NCBI RefSeq assembly: GCF_020524355.2
Contig: NZ_CP129019.1
Span: 3,844,001 to 3,908,000, forward strand
From: Mesobacillus subterraneus
GTDB taxonomy: Bacteria; Bacillota; Bacilli; Bacillales; Cytobacillaceae
DNA: 64,000 nt
Direction: 5' to 3'
In this document: piece by piece, positions 1 to 9,276 of the stretch
How positions within the stretch are numbered: the stretch's first letter is position 1
Layout: each line of letters starts with the position of its first letter
Translations under genes and position numbers: made by a program
The notes under the pieces: generated by a model
Seen by the model: only the letters and a program-made list of their open reading frames with translations
What the model was told of the DNA's origin: nothing
The model's database searches: none

Positions 1-945
1 ATCCCCCTGAAGAAACGTTTCGACCTCCTCATATCGGGGCAAGGCTGTAATCGCGCCTTCCCTTGTTGTCGTTAGGGCACCAACAACATTAGCAAAATTC
101 AAAATCCCCGCTATATCTTTCTCCTTTGCTTCAATGAGCGAATAAAGAATCGCTCCTATAAAAGAATCCCCAGCTCCAGTTGTATCCTTGACATCTACTT
201 GATAGCCCTTTACTTTATAAGCGACGTCATCAACAATCGCTTCGACACCCTTTTCGCCTTTTGTGAGTATGAACCAAGAGATAGCTGGGTTTAGTTCCAG
301 GATTTTTTGAATTGCTGCTTTTTCATCTTTCGTTTCGGTGATGAATTCTAACTCATCCTCTGATATCTTCAAAATATCTGCGTATGGAATAAACTCTTTG
401 ATTGTTCTCCTGCAATCATCAGGACTTTCCCACAAGGGCAAACGCACATTAGGATCAAAGCTAATCAATGAGCCATTTTGCTTGGCATATTCAATGGCTT
501 TTAAATGGGCATACTTAACCGGTGACTCAATAAGGTCCACACTGCAAAAATGAAGAATGTCCCCTTCCCGGAAGATTTCCGGTCTGATTTCTTCCTCTCT
601 CAACAGCATGTCAGCACTTGGCTTGCGATAAAATGAGAAATCCCTTTCCCCAGATTCAGTAAGGGAAACAAAAGCCAGTGCAGTATTTGCCTCATCTGTA
701 AAGAATACATCATCAGTATCAATTTTCTCTTCATTTAATACATCGATTAAATATTCCCCAAATGCATCCTGCCCTACTTTCCCTATGAATTTAGCGTGTC
801 CTCCCAACCTGGAAACACAAGCTGCCACATTGGCAGGTGCTCCTCCAGGCTTCTTGATGAACCCTTCTACTTCCTTCAATTTGCACTCTCTGTTAATGGG
901 AATAAAGTCAATCAATACTTCACCCATCGTGATTACCTTCGCCAT
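1..945 (-). CDS. Fructokinase, PfkB family (3' end cut by window edge)
   Basis: Phosphorylates free fructose in the cytoplasm, expected to act on fructose released by the GH32 enzymes encoded just upstream. The 315 codons visible have no stop, so only a few C-terminal residues are missing. The N-terminal substrate motif GGAPANVA and the C-terminal nucleotide/catalytic motif DTTGAGDSF of PfkB kinases are both present. ATG follows AGGAGG by 6 nt, and that ribosome site overlaps the stop of the preceding GH32 gene, which supports co-translation in one operon. Family assignment is firm; fructose as substrate is inferred from the operon. Confidence 0.93.
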   Translation of the reverse strand, partial: MAKVITMGEVLIDFIPINRECKLKEVEGFIKKPGGAPANVAACVSRLGGHAKFIGKVGQDAFGEYLIDVLNEEKIDTDDVFFTDEANTALAFVSLTESGERDFSFYRKPSADMLLREEEIRPEIFREGDILHFCSVDLIESPVKYAHLKAIEYAKQNGSLISFDPNVRLPLWESPDDCRRTIKEFIPYADILKISEDELEFITETKDEKAAIQKILELNPAISWFILTKGEKGVEAIVDDVAYKVKGYQVDVKDTTGAGDSFIGAILYSLIEAKEKDIAGILNFANVVGALTTTREGAITALPRYEEVETFLQGD

Positions 946-955
946 TATTCTCCTC

Positions 956-2461
956 CTAAGATATCGTCCATTTTAGAAGTTTGTTCACATGCGTCCTTCC
1001 ATTCGAAGAAAAAGAAACAAGGCCTCCCATTTCTTCAGTGAAAAACAAAGAAGTAAACACCAGTTCTCCACCATTTACAAAGATCTCAATCGAAGATACA
1101 TCCAAGAAGACAGATAGTTTTACTTCTTTGGACAAATCGATGTTCTGGCTCCTGGAATAATCATTTTTGTATGCAAGGTTTTCAATTGCGTATGTAGATT
1201 CTTTCCGATCCAGGACCATTTGGTTTCGGTTCTTATTGAATGTCAATGTCAGCTTCTCTTTGGCGCCCTTAAAGAAATCAATCGAAAAATGCGAACTATG
1301 TTCCATATTAAATTTAATATCAATTCGTTGACTCATATCATTAAGACGATCATTCTTATATTCGCCACTGATGATGAAATCATTAAGCTCAACTTGAATA
1401 TCCTGGTAGTTCTCAATCGTATGATACGGCCTTTGGATTAATCTTCCGTCTTTTATAGAAAGCTCTCGTGGAAGTGTCATGGAACCATTCCAACCGTGCC
1501 CTAATTCGTGCAGAGGGTATTTCATGTCCCACATGTTCATCCAGGCAATCATGACTCTCTTGCCTTCCAGGGTTAAAAGAGATTGCGGGGCATAGAAATC
1601 AAACCCCTGGTCAATTTCCTGATCGCTCTCTACTGTAAACTCCCCTGTAGAATAATCAAATGAACCAATCAATGCCATTGAAGAATGGACATTTTCAAAA
1701 TCATACCCTACCCGTGGTTTATCCTGGGGAGAAAATAGTAAGACATGTTTTCCATCCAATTCAAATAAATCCGGACATTCCCATACGGTCCCAAAGCTCT
1801 TTCCAAGCGTTAACCGATTCAAAAATTCCCACTTAACCCCATCTGTAGAGACATAGAATAAGACATGGCTGATATTTTCGATGCTTTTGGACCCTACTGC
1901 CATGAAGAATTTATTATTGTGAACCCAGACCTTGGGATCTCTGAAGTCTTCTATCCGGATTCCTTCAGGTATCTGATCTATTCCAATAATAGGATTATCA
2001 AGAAATTTTTTATAAGTCACCCCATCTTCCGACCTAGCAAGGCACTGAACTTGCCTGATAAGCGGCTCTGATGCAGGGATAGCAGTGTCTGATTTCTTTT
2101 TGAATTTTTCATCATATAACAAATCCAGGTGGGAATCGGTATGACCCGTATAATATAGCCAATGCTCATTCCCCACTTGAAGCCCTGATCCTGAAAAGAT
2201 GCCATTTCGGTCATATTTCTTATCTGGTTTTAAGGCAATTTCCTTGTGGGTCCAGCGGATAAGATCTGGACTAACCGCATGTGCCCAATGCATAGGACCC
2301 CACATCGTATCATACGGATAGTGCTGATAAAAAAGGTGATACTCATTATTGAAGCAGGAAAAACCGTTCGGATCATTCATCCAGCCGCACTCAGGCATCA
2401 AATGATAGTGATGCCTATACATTTGATTGATTTTGTCAGTATCTATTGTCATAGTGGTCAC
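956..2461 (-). CDS. GH32 beta-fructosidase (sucrose or sucrose-6-phosphate hydrolase type)
   Basis: Hydrolyses the fructosyl bond of sucrose or short fructans. The three GH32 signatures are visible: WMNDPNG with the nucleophile Asp near residue 30, FRDP near 174, and WECPDLF with the acid/base Glu near 228, followed by a C-terminal beta-sandwich. There is no signal peptide, so it is cytoplasmic. The GTG start is 6 nt after AGGAG; an in-frame ATG three codons later is too far from that site. The start overlaps the end of the upstream LamG-GH32 gene by 26 nt, which suggests translational coupling. Because uptake is by an ABC system rather than a PTS, unphosphorylated sucrose or fructo-oligosaccharide is the likelier substrate. 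Confidence 0.93.
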   Translation of the reverse strand: MTTMTIDTDKINQMYRHHYHLMPECGWMNDPNGFSCFNNEYHLFYQHYPYDTMWGPMHWAHAVSPDLIRWTHKEIALKPDKKYDRNGIFSGSGLQVGNEHWLYYTGHTDSHLDLLYDEKFKKKSDTAIPASEPLIRQVQCLARSEDGVTYKKFLDNPIIGIDQIPEGIRIEDFRDPKVWVHNNKFFMAVGSKSIENISHVLFYVSTDGVKWEFLNRLTLGKSFGTVWECPDLFELDGKHVLLFSPQDKPRVGYDFENVHSSMALIGSFDYSTGEFTVESDQEIDQGFDFYAPQSLLTLEGKRVMIAWMNMWDMKYPLHELGHGWNGSMTLPRELSIKDGRLIQRPYHTIENYQDIQVELNDFIISGEYKNDRLNDMSQRIDIKFNMEHSSHFSIDFFKGAKEKLTLTFNKNRNQMVLDRKESTYAIENLAYKNDYSRSQNIDLSKEVKLSVFLDVSSIEIFVNGGELVFTSLFFTEEMGGLVSFSSNGRTHVNKLLKWTIS

Positions 2462-4665
2462 TCGTTTCTCCTCGTTTCCAAATCGGCTTCAACCTGTAAA
2501 CTTTTATTGATCGAATATTTGTTTCTAAATCTCCAATAAGAGTTAGATGGTCGCTGTCTGCCAGTATAGGATAGGCTCGACTTGTCATCATTTTTTTGTT
2601 ATTCATAAAGCATTCAATGGTTGAGTGGTCAAGAAAAAGCTGCACCTTAAAACCTTTTTCGATATCAAGCGGACCGCCTTGAATATCTCCTTCGCGGCCT
2701 AATCGGCTCATACGGCGGTCAAGCCACACTTGACTATTTTTCCCGTCATAAACGAGTACCGTTTTCTCATGCCCATTCTGATTTTTTTTAAGTTCTAAAC
2801 CAACATTTCCATCGCTTTTATCAAATTCCACCAGGACTTCTAGCATCTTATGGTTGATCTTTTCGAGCTTTTGATTTATTTCCGATAAAGTCAGGTTGGA
2901 TTCATCAACTAGTAATTCTTCTCGCAATGAAGTCAAGTTCTCTAGCGTCCTCATTCTAAGTTCGTTGTTCTCCAAATAGAGCTCGATTGGCAGTCCGGCA
3001 TTATGGGCCCATCCCGCGTCATACTCTTCTTGTTCATTCCGGTCTCCCTGAAGAATGGAGAACACAATGGACTTTCCAGTCACTGGATCAACAAAACCAC
3101 TTGGCCCACTGAATTTAAATTTACCGTAGTCTATTAACTGTGGTTCCTCACTGTCAGGAACAAATCTGAAATTGTCTTTGTCAAAGTCACCGATATAATA
3201 ATAGGTATCGACATGATACCTTGATTCAGTGTGGAAAAAGCTCATAACTATCAAAACGTGTTTCGTATTTCCCTTCGCATCTGAAACTGGCAAAAAGACT
3301 GGAAGCTCCCAATTTGACCCTAAATAAGGATATTCATCCTTATCGACTGTGAAAAACTCTCCTTTAAACTCCCAATTCTCGCAATCAATAGAAGTATAAA
3401 TCCAAGCTGTCGGTCCTTTTCCGACTATTCCTCCACCGATAATCAGATACCATATATCGTTCGCAGGATCTTTCCAGACAAAAGGATCCCGGAACTGAGA
3501 TCTGATACCTTGTCTGTCTGTCTGCATGATTGCCATCTTATCCGCCATAACCCATTCCACCAGGTTCGGATCTCCGATGTCCTTAGGTGTTGCGATGGCA
3601 ACTCCCTGGTTATACTTCTTAGAAAAGTCGGCAGATGTATAGAAAAGATAAGGAATCCCTTTTGGACCTATAGTGGCCGAGCCTGACCATACCCCTGAGG
3701 GAGACACATCTCCCCTTTGTGGAAATAGAGCTGTTCTTTCATTCCGCCAAAACACCATATCTTCACTTGTCCAATGGCCCCAATGTAAATTGGAAAAATA
3801 GGGACCAGAAGCGTTCTTTTGATAAAACAAATGATACTTCCCGTTGTAGTAAAAAGGTGCGTGAGGCTCATTCATCCAATGCTGAGGTGGAATCGCATGA
3901 TATTGTGGCCGGTGGACATCATCCAATAACAATGTTTCATCTAAATCAATATCCTTTAGGTCCAGCTGCAGCTTCCCCTCTAGTTCAATGAATTCCCGGT
4001 GGATTGCCTCTTCCGATAAGGGTTCATTGAACACTCTTATGTAATCAATCAGACCGGAAAACATCCCACCCTTAAAAATTCCGCTAATTTGGAAGGGTGT
4101 ATTATTCATTCCAATGGACAAAGGAATATCCGAAGTGACAAAAGCCCAATCAAATTCTTTGACCATTTGCAGCTTTGAATTAATAAATAGCTCGATTTTA
4201 CCTTTGGAATATGTAACCGTAATAAGTGATTTCTTGTACAACTCAAGTTGTTGCCGAGTCCTCAGCAAATGTATCTTTTCTCCATCGCCCATTTCAAATT
4301 GGACTTCACCATGCTGGAAAAGACTGAGTGCAAATCCCCGATTGTTCTCTTTATCAAGCTGGTCAATGATTGCTGTAGAGACCTCCCCATGACAGGCCTA
4401 GTATTTCAAAACAACGAGGTGCTACGAGGGACGAAATGGTGAATGCCCCGTCATGAACCAGCGCTTCATCCTTTATAAAAGTAGAATAGCCATCAAAATC
4501 CAAAGCGTATCCTGATGTGTTAGACTTCACCCACCTGGGGGTACAAGTAGACTTGTATTTTGCATCATTTAACACATAATTGATGGATAAAAAAGTGCCG
4601 CGAACCCTCTCTTTTGTTTTACTTCCATATCCCTCGTTAAACTCAAGATTGTAAATAAGACTCAT
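2436..4665 (-). pseudogene. LamG-domain GH32 fructosidase, broken by a frameshift
   Basis: An N-terminal LamG/concanavalin-like domain of about 200 residues is followed by a GH32 catalytic domain. The reading frame that starts at ATG 4665 (after AGAGGTG) stops at 4363-4365, and the second frame, open from 4397 downward, carries the rest to 2436. The shift therefore lies between 4366 and 4397, inside the LamG domain. Catalytic motifs are WMNEPHAP, with Glu where most GH32 enzymes have the Asp nucleophile, FRDP, and WELPVFLP with the acid/base. No signal peptide is seen. It lies 16 nt after the second permease gene. An intact version would cleave imported fructans. The downstream part could still be made from an internal start (for example ATG at 4292). 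The shift may be real or a sequencing error. Confidence 0.8.
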
Positions 4666-4681
4666 GGTCACACCTCTTTGT

Positions 4682-5518
4682 TTATTTAATTCCTGATGAT
4701 GTATTCTGCGGCATGATATATTTTTGACCAAAAATATAAACTAACAGAATCGGTATGGTTGTAATGGTTAATCCCGCCATCACCTGATTCAGGTAGACAG
4801 GCTTTGTTTCATTCATGATATTAACAGCGACAGACAACGGATACTTTCCCGTTTCGGTGAAAATCATCAAAGGCCATACATAGTCATTCCAAGAGCCTAC
4901 AAACACCAATATTCCAATTGTCATGAAGATTGGCTTTGAAATCGGAATAACGATCTTCGTAAAGACCTGCCAGTCCGAAGCCCCATCCATGAAAGCAGAC
5001 TCTCTCAGTTCTTTCGGAATCCTTTTGAAAAACACCATGAAAAGATAAATGTTAAAGGCGCTGCCAATATGAGGCAGTGCCAATCCCCAAACTGTGTTAG
5101 CCAAATTCAATTCATTGACTATAATGAAGATTTGAATAAGGACAGATTGGAAAGGAAAGATGATTAGTATAATCAAAAATGCCGATATGTACTTTTTAAA
5201 TGGTATGTCGAATACGGCTAGGGCGTATCCCGCTAAAGAGTTAACAAGCAAACTCCCAAACACAATGACAGCACTGTAGAGCACACTATTAAAGAAATGA
5301 AGAGAAAAATTGAACCTGCTGAACATTTCCTTATATGGATTCAGCCATGAACCAATATTGCTGAAGTTCGGGATAAAGCTTTGGATGGTGCCAATCTCTC
5401 TTGAAATCTCAGCAACTGACTTTGTACTGCTGACGAACATCCAGATGGTCGGAAATACAAACAGAACGGCAAATGCTATTAAAATAGTTATTTTCAAAAC
5501 TCTTAGCAAGATCTTCAC
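4682..5518 (-). CDS. ABC sugar transporter permease, MalG type
   Basis: Inner-membrane permease with about six membrane segments. The EAA loop that contacts the ATPase is visible as ESAFMDGASDWQVFTKIVIP around residue 170. The GTG start follows GGAGG, which lies over the stop of the other permease gene, so the two are tightly coupled. It forms a heterodimer with the neighbouring MalF-type permease and takes cargo from the lipoprotein encoded two genes upstream. No ATPase gene is in the operon; families of this kind usually share a general ATPase such as MsmX encoded elsewhere. Substrate (sucrose or fructo-oligosaccharide) is inferred from the GH32 and fructokinase genes. Confidence 0.93.
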   Translation of the reverse strand: MKILLRVLKITILIAFAVLFVFPTIWMFVSSTKSVAEISREIGTIQSFIPNFSNIGSWLNPYKEMFSRFNFSLHFFNSVLYSAVIVFGSLLVNSLAGYALAVFDIPFKKYISAFLIILIIFPFQSVLIQIFIIVNELNLANTVWGLALPHIGSAFNIYLFMVFFKRIPKELRESAFMDGASDWQVFTKIVIPISKPIFMTIGILVFVGSWNDYVWPLMIFTETGKYPLSVAVNIMNETKPVYLNQVMAGLTITTIPILLVYIFGQKYIMPQNTSSGIK

Positions 5519-5521
5519 GTC

Positions 5522-6421
5522 CTAGTCCTCCTTTACTAACTTGCTTTGAACAAAAGCGATTACGATTAAGATTAAAGCGAAAACAACAGTAATCGCACTT
5601 GAATATCCAATTTGTCGATACCTCGTACCTTGCTCGAACATGTATAGGAGGATACTGGATGTACTGCCCTGAGGACCTCCATTGGTGAGGACTAACGGCT
5701 CAATGATGATTTTAAATGTACCGGTTGTGACAACAATCAGCACGAAAACAAGTTGGCTCTTGATGCTTGGAACGGTAATGTATTTAAACTTCTGCCAGGC
5801 ATTTGCACCCTCAATGGAGGCAGCTTCATATAAAGATGCTGGTATATCCTGAAGGGCAGCCATCAATATCAACATCTGGAAGCTGATACCTTGCCACAGG
5901 ATAATAAAAGAAATCGTAGGCAGAGCCATGCTCGGATCCGCAAAGAATTCTTGTTTAGCAAACCCTAATTCTGACAAAATCATGTTCACAATTCCTAAAT
6001 TGGGATCTAAAATATTCTTCCATAATAAGACCACAACAATAATAGATAATATATAAGGTGAAAAGAAGGCTGTCCTGAAGAGTGTGTTGGTTCTAGATTT
6101 TTTTGCAATTAGAATTGCAAGGAATAATGATAAAATCACTTGAAGGGGAACGATATATATGACATATTTAGTAGAATTTAAAAATGCTTGTTTAGCAAAT
6201 TTATCTTTTGTTATTTCAACATAGTTATCGAAGCCAACAAATGAGATATCATTCGGTTTTAGCAAGTAATAGTCCGTGAATGAATATCCCACTGCCAGAA
6301 TCAACGGATAGATGACAAAAATGCCGATTAAGGTGAATGCAGGCAGCAGAAACAAGAACTGACTGCTGAATAAAAACTTCAGAAATGGAATTTGGTTTAT
6401 GTGCCTTCTGATTTTGTCCAT
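5522..6421 (-). CDS. ABC sugar transporter permease, MalF type
   Basis: Inner-membrane permease of the CUT1 sugar family with about six membrane spans starting near residue 15. The EAA motif appears as YEAASIEGANAWQKFKYITV around residue 200. ATG 6421 has AAGGAG 7 nt upstream. It is the partner of the MalG-type permease that follows it and lies between that gene and the binding-protein gene in the same minus-strand operon. Family is certain; substrate is inferred from context. Confidence 0.93.
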   Translation of the reverse strand: MDKIRRHINQIPFLKFLFSSQFLFLLPAFTLIGIFVIYPLILAVGYSFTDYYLLKPNDISFVGFDNYVEITKDKFAKQAFLNSTKYVIYIVPLQVILSLFLAILIAKKSRTNTLFRTAFFSPYILSIIVVVLLWKNILDPNLGIVNMILSELGFAKQEFFADPSMALPTISFIILWQGISFQMLILMAALQDIPASLYEAASIEGANAWQKFKYITVPSIKSQLVFVLIVVTTGTFKIIIEPLVLTNGGPQGSTSSILLYMFEQGTRYRQIGYSSAITVVFALILIVIAFVQSKLVKED

Positions 6422-6494
6422 ATTATTACTCCTTAATAGAATAGAAAGTGTACGACTAGTCGCACACTCCCTATTTTATTATCATTTTAAAGAT

Positions 6495-7802
6495 TTATTT
6501 AAATCTTGCTGCCTCACGATCTGCTTTGTCAATCGCATCTTTAACCAGTTCTTCAACCGAACCATTATTTAATGCAATTCCTTCAACGATATCCCCAAGC
6601 ACATCTTCCAGCACAGGGAAAATTGGTGATTTTGGCTTTAGATGTTCTGTGTTAACTAGCTGATCTAACATAAGCTTTCTTGGATACTCATTATATTTTT
6701 CGGAGGACTCCAACAATTCTTTGTGCCCAGGAATAAGGCCAGCTGCTTCCTCCATTGCTTTTGCACTGTCTTTATTCGTTAAATGAGCAACCAATTCCGC
6801 TGCAAGTTCAGGATGCTCAGTAGACTGAGTCGCTGATACATACCAGCTGCCATGCGGAGCTGACTGGTGGCCTTTTTTTCCGTATGGATAAGGCATTAAA
6901 GACCAATTAAGATCTGGATATTCATTGCTTAATACATCTACCATCCAAGGTCCTTCAAAGCTGATTGCTGCTTTACCTAAAGCAAACGCATTTTCTCTTA
7001 CAGTTGGAGAAACAATTCCATCTCTGAACAATTTTTCGATAAATTTCAGAGCTTCAATTGTGTTATCGCTATTCAAATACCCATCTGTTTCCAATCCATT
7101 TTCTCCAACCAATTGCCCATCATTAGAGAAAATAATTGGTGAATGAGCATACATTTGCCAGCCACTGTTATCAGGAAACATGTGAACTGGTTCCTGGACC
7201 ATATGCTCCTTTAGCTTTTGTGCATTCTTCAAAAACTCATCGTAGCTCCAGGCTTGCTCCAGGGTCCAATTTCCATTTTCATCAGCAGGGACTTCAATGC
7301 CTGCCTCTTTAAATAAATCTACATTGTAAAAAACTGGTGAAGATAAATCAAAGGATTGCAAGGCATAGAGATTGTCTCCCACACTGCCAGCATCAACGAT
7401 TGTCTCTAAATAAGAATCAACGGTTGACTGGTCTAAATATTTATCTAGTGGCAATAAAAGCTCGGAGTCTACATAAGAGGCCGTATGTACACTCTCTAAT
7501 GTGATGATATCCGGAAGATCTCCAGTCGTGATGACCGCATTGATTCTGTCATTATAACCGCTGCCCTCGCCTGTCTTGACGATGTGTTCAACTGTTACCT
7601 TTACACCTTTATGAGTTTCTTCGAATTCTTTTGCTCTTTTGTCGTAGCTTTCTCCTTCAGGTTCATCTGCAGGCACATGAACCCATACCTTTAATTCTTT
7701 TGTTCCTTCCTTTTCTTCTGCATCATTCCCTGCAGAATCAGAACAAGCAGCTGAAACCAAAATTAGTGCAAAAATCATAAAAAGGCTGATCATTTTCTTC
7801 AA
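6495..7802 (-). CDS. Sugar-binding lipoprotein of the ABC transporter
   Basis: Extracytoplasmic binding protein of the MalE-like family, 435 residues. A lipoprotein signal ends in the lipobox VSAAC with Cys20, followed by an acidic Ser/Glu-rich linker, so the mature protein should be tethered to the outer face of the membrane. The TTG start lies 7 nt after AAGGAGG. It is the first gene of the transport operon, and two LacI-type operators lie 21 and 78 nt upstream. Expression is therefore expected to be repressed by the adjacent LacI-family regulator until sugar is present. Confidence 0.93.
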   Translation of the reverse strand: MKKMISLFMIFALILVSAACSDSAGNDAEEKEGTKELKVWVHVPADEPEGESYDKRAKEFEETHKGVKVTVEHIVKTGEGSGYNDRINAVITTGDLPDIITLESVHTASYVDSELLLPLDKYLDQSTVDSYLETIVDAGSVGDNLYALQSFDLSSPVFYNVDLFKEAGIEVPADENGNWTLEQAWSYDEFLKNAQKLKEHMVQEPVHMFPDNSGWQMYAHSPIIFSNDGQLVGENGLETDGYLNSDNTIEALKFIEKLFRDGIVSPTVRENAFALGKAAISFEGPWMVDVLSNEYPDLNWSLMPYPYGKKGHQSAPHGSWYVSATQSTEHPELAAELVAHLTNKDSAKAMEEAAGLIPGHKELLESSEKYNEYPRKLMLDQLVNTEHLKPKSPIFPVLEDVLGDIVEGIALNNGSVEELVKDAIDKADREAARFK

Positions 7803-7822
7803 TTGAACCCCTCCTTAAATTA

Positions 7823-7836
7823 TGGAACCGTTTCCA
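7823..7836. promoter_or_regulatory. LacI-type operator 1 of the sugar operon
   Basis: TGGAACCGTTTCCA, a near-perfect 14-bp palindrome of the LacI/CcpA class, 21 nt upstream of the binding-protein start codon. It is either the site of the adjacent LacI-family protein or a cre site for CcpA; sequence alone cannot separate the two. Confidence 0.75.
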
Positions 7837-7853
7837 CACACTTTAATAATAAA

Positions 7854-7866
7854 GGGGCAATGCCCC
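7854..7866. promoter_or_regulatory. 13-bp palindrome between the two operators
   Basis: GGGGCA-A-TGCCCC is a perfect palindrome around one central base, in the leader of the transport operon. The one-base loop is too small for an RNA hairpin, so a protein site is more likely. Role unknown. Confidence 0.35.
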
Positions 7867-7879
7867 GGGTAATCGTATG

Positions 7880-7893
7880 TGGAAATGTTTCCA
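7880..7893. promoter_or_regulatory. LacI-type operator 2 of the sugar operon
   Basis: TGGAAATGTTTCCA, 57 bp centre to centre from the first operator. Paired sites at this distance are compatible with cooperative or looping repression. Confidence 0.75.
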
Positions 7894-7959
7894 TCTTCAA
7901 TATCAGTATATAAAATGCACTTCTTTGTTGTCAATCCTTTTTTAATATTCTTTTGGCTG

Positions 7960-8925
7960 TTATCGTGTCGTTTCACCCTTCAAGTAGTCCACTTGATGAA
8001 TTGCCGGTGTTACCGACACCCCTTTGATCCTTTTAATCAGCAAGTCAACCAAGCTTCTTCCCATTACTTCAACAGGTTGGCGAATGGTTGAGAGTTTAGG
8101 TTTAAGTGCTGCGTATCTTTGGATTCCGTCATAGCCTATTACGGATAGCTCCTCAGGAACTTTGATGTTTTTCTCAAGAGCTAGCTGCACCAATTCCAGG
8201 GCCATAAGATCATTTTCAACAAAGACTCCATCCACATATTTATGCTTAGATAAGAATTGATTGAGAAAAACGGTTTGATCCTTTATCGGGTCCTCTTCAA
8301 GGTGGAGTGTATAATGCATTCCATATTCCTTGGCTCCATCTTCGAACCCCTTTTTCCTTTTCTCCACTTCCGTTAGTATGGTTTTGGAATATGTCCCTAT
8401 ATATGCAACATGTTTGCAGCCTGAATCCCTCAGTGCTTGAAGAGCCATTTTCCCTCCTGCATAATTATCACTGGAGACATAAGGAATCTCGCCGATATGA
8501 CGATCCACTAACACAATCGGCATAGAGCTGTTAATCTCATTTTCAATCTGATTATAGGATATTCCGATAATGCCTGATACCTTATTCTGCTTGAGCATAT
8601 TGATATAGCTTAACTCTTTCTCTATTTGATTGCTGGAATTGCAAAGCATCATTTTATAACCGTTTTTATCAAGCTCATCTTCAATAAAATAGGCCAGTTC
8701 AGAGAAAAACGCATGATTAATGGAAGGCAGAAATAAGGCTACAATCCTATTATCCTGCGTCACAAACGCTCTAGCCGTTTCGTTAGGAACATAACCCAGT
8801 TCAGCTATTGCATCCTCCACTTTCTTCTTTGTTGCTTCGCTCACATAGCCAGACTGATTAATTACACGGGAGGCTGTCCCAAGACCCACTCCGGCCAACT
8901 TTGCGACATCTTTTATCGTTGCCAT
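7960..8925 (-). CDS. LacI-family transcriptional regulator of the sucrose/fructan locus
   Basis: An N-terminal LacI helix-turn-helix (TIKDVAKLAGVGLGTASRVI, residues 3-22) is followed by a hinge and a periplasmic-binding-like sensor domain that ends near residue 321. It is a cytoplasmic repressor, most likely releasing DNA when it binds a sugar from the pathway. It sits directly upstream of the transport operon in the same direction, and matching palindromes lie before both this gene and the operon, so autoregulation is likely. The ligand cannot be read from the sequence. Confidence 0.93.
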   Translation of the reverse strand: MATIKDVAKLAGVGLGTASRVINQSGYVSEATKKKVEDAIAELGYVPNETARAFVTQDNRIVALFLPSINHAFFSELAYFIEDELDKNGYKMMLCNSSNQIEKELSYINMLKQNKVSGIIGISYNQIENEINSSMPIVLVDRHIGEIPYVSSDNYAGGKMALQALRDSGCKHVAYIGTYSKTILTEVEKRKKGFEDGAKEYGMHYTLHLEEDPIKDQTVFLNQFLSKHKYVDGVFVENDLMALELVQLALEKNIKVPEELSVIGYDGIQRYAALKPKLSTIRQPVEVMGRSLVDLLIKRIKGVSVTPAIHQVDYLKGETTR

Positions 8926-8956
8926 GCTATCACCTCAGACAAAAGCATATCATATA

Positions 8957-8970
8957 TGGAAACGTTTCAC
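8957..8970. promoter_or_regulatory. LacI-type operator upstream of the regulator gene
   Basis: TGGAAACGTTTCAC, 32 nt upstream of the regulator start codon, matches the two operators before the transport operon. It suggests autoregulation (or CcpA control). Confidence 0.7.
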
Positions 8971-9207
8971 CATTTAATTTTCTTTTCACTTCAAGAGCTT
9001 GTTTGAGAGAAGCAAATTTCTGCTATCTCGCACTTCATAACCCTTTCGAGTAGTTTTCCATTCGTCCTATTTACATAATCTAAACATGATAACCGATATA
9101 ATTGAATCATTTCAAATGGGAAGTGAGTAACTCCTATATAAGAATATTAATGTATCTATTTCCAGATGGATTTACAGCCATATTTTCACACTCAAATTAC
9201 CCCCACA
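8971..9207. other. Intergenic stretch with no recognised gene
   Basis: AT-rich spacer between the lacI-type gene promoter and the proBA terminator. No reading frame with a ribosome site was found on either strand. Confidence 0.5.
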
Positions 9208-9252
9208 AAAAAAGGCTCTCAACGCCAAATTTGACGAGGAAAGCCTTCTTTT
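9208..9252 (-). terminator. Intrinsic terminator of proBA
   Basis: Read on the minus strand, an imperfect hairpin with AAGGCT/AGCCTT outer pairs and a 6-nt loop is followed by a run of seven T, 25 nt after the proA stop. Confidence 0.8.
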
Positions 9253-9276
9253 TCTTCTATATAAATATCTGATCGA

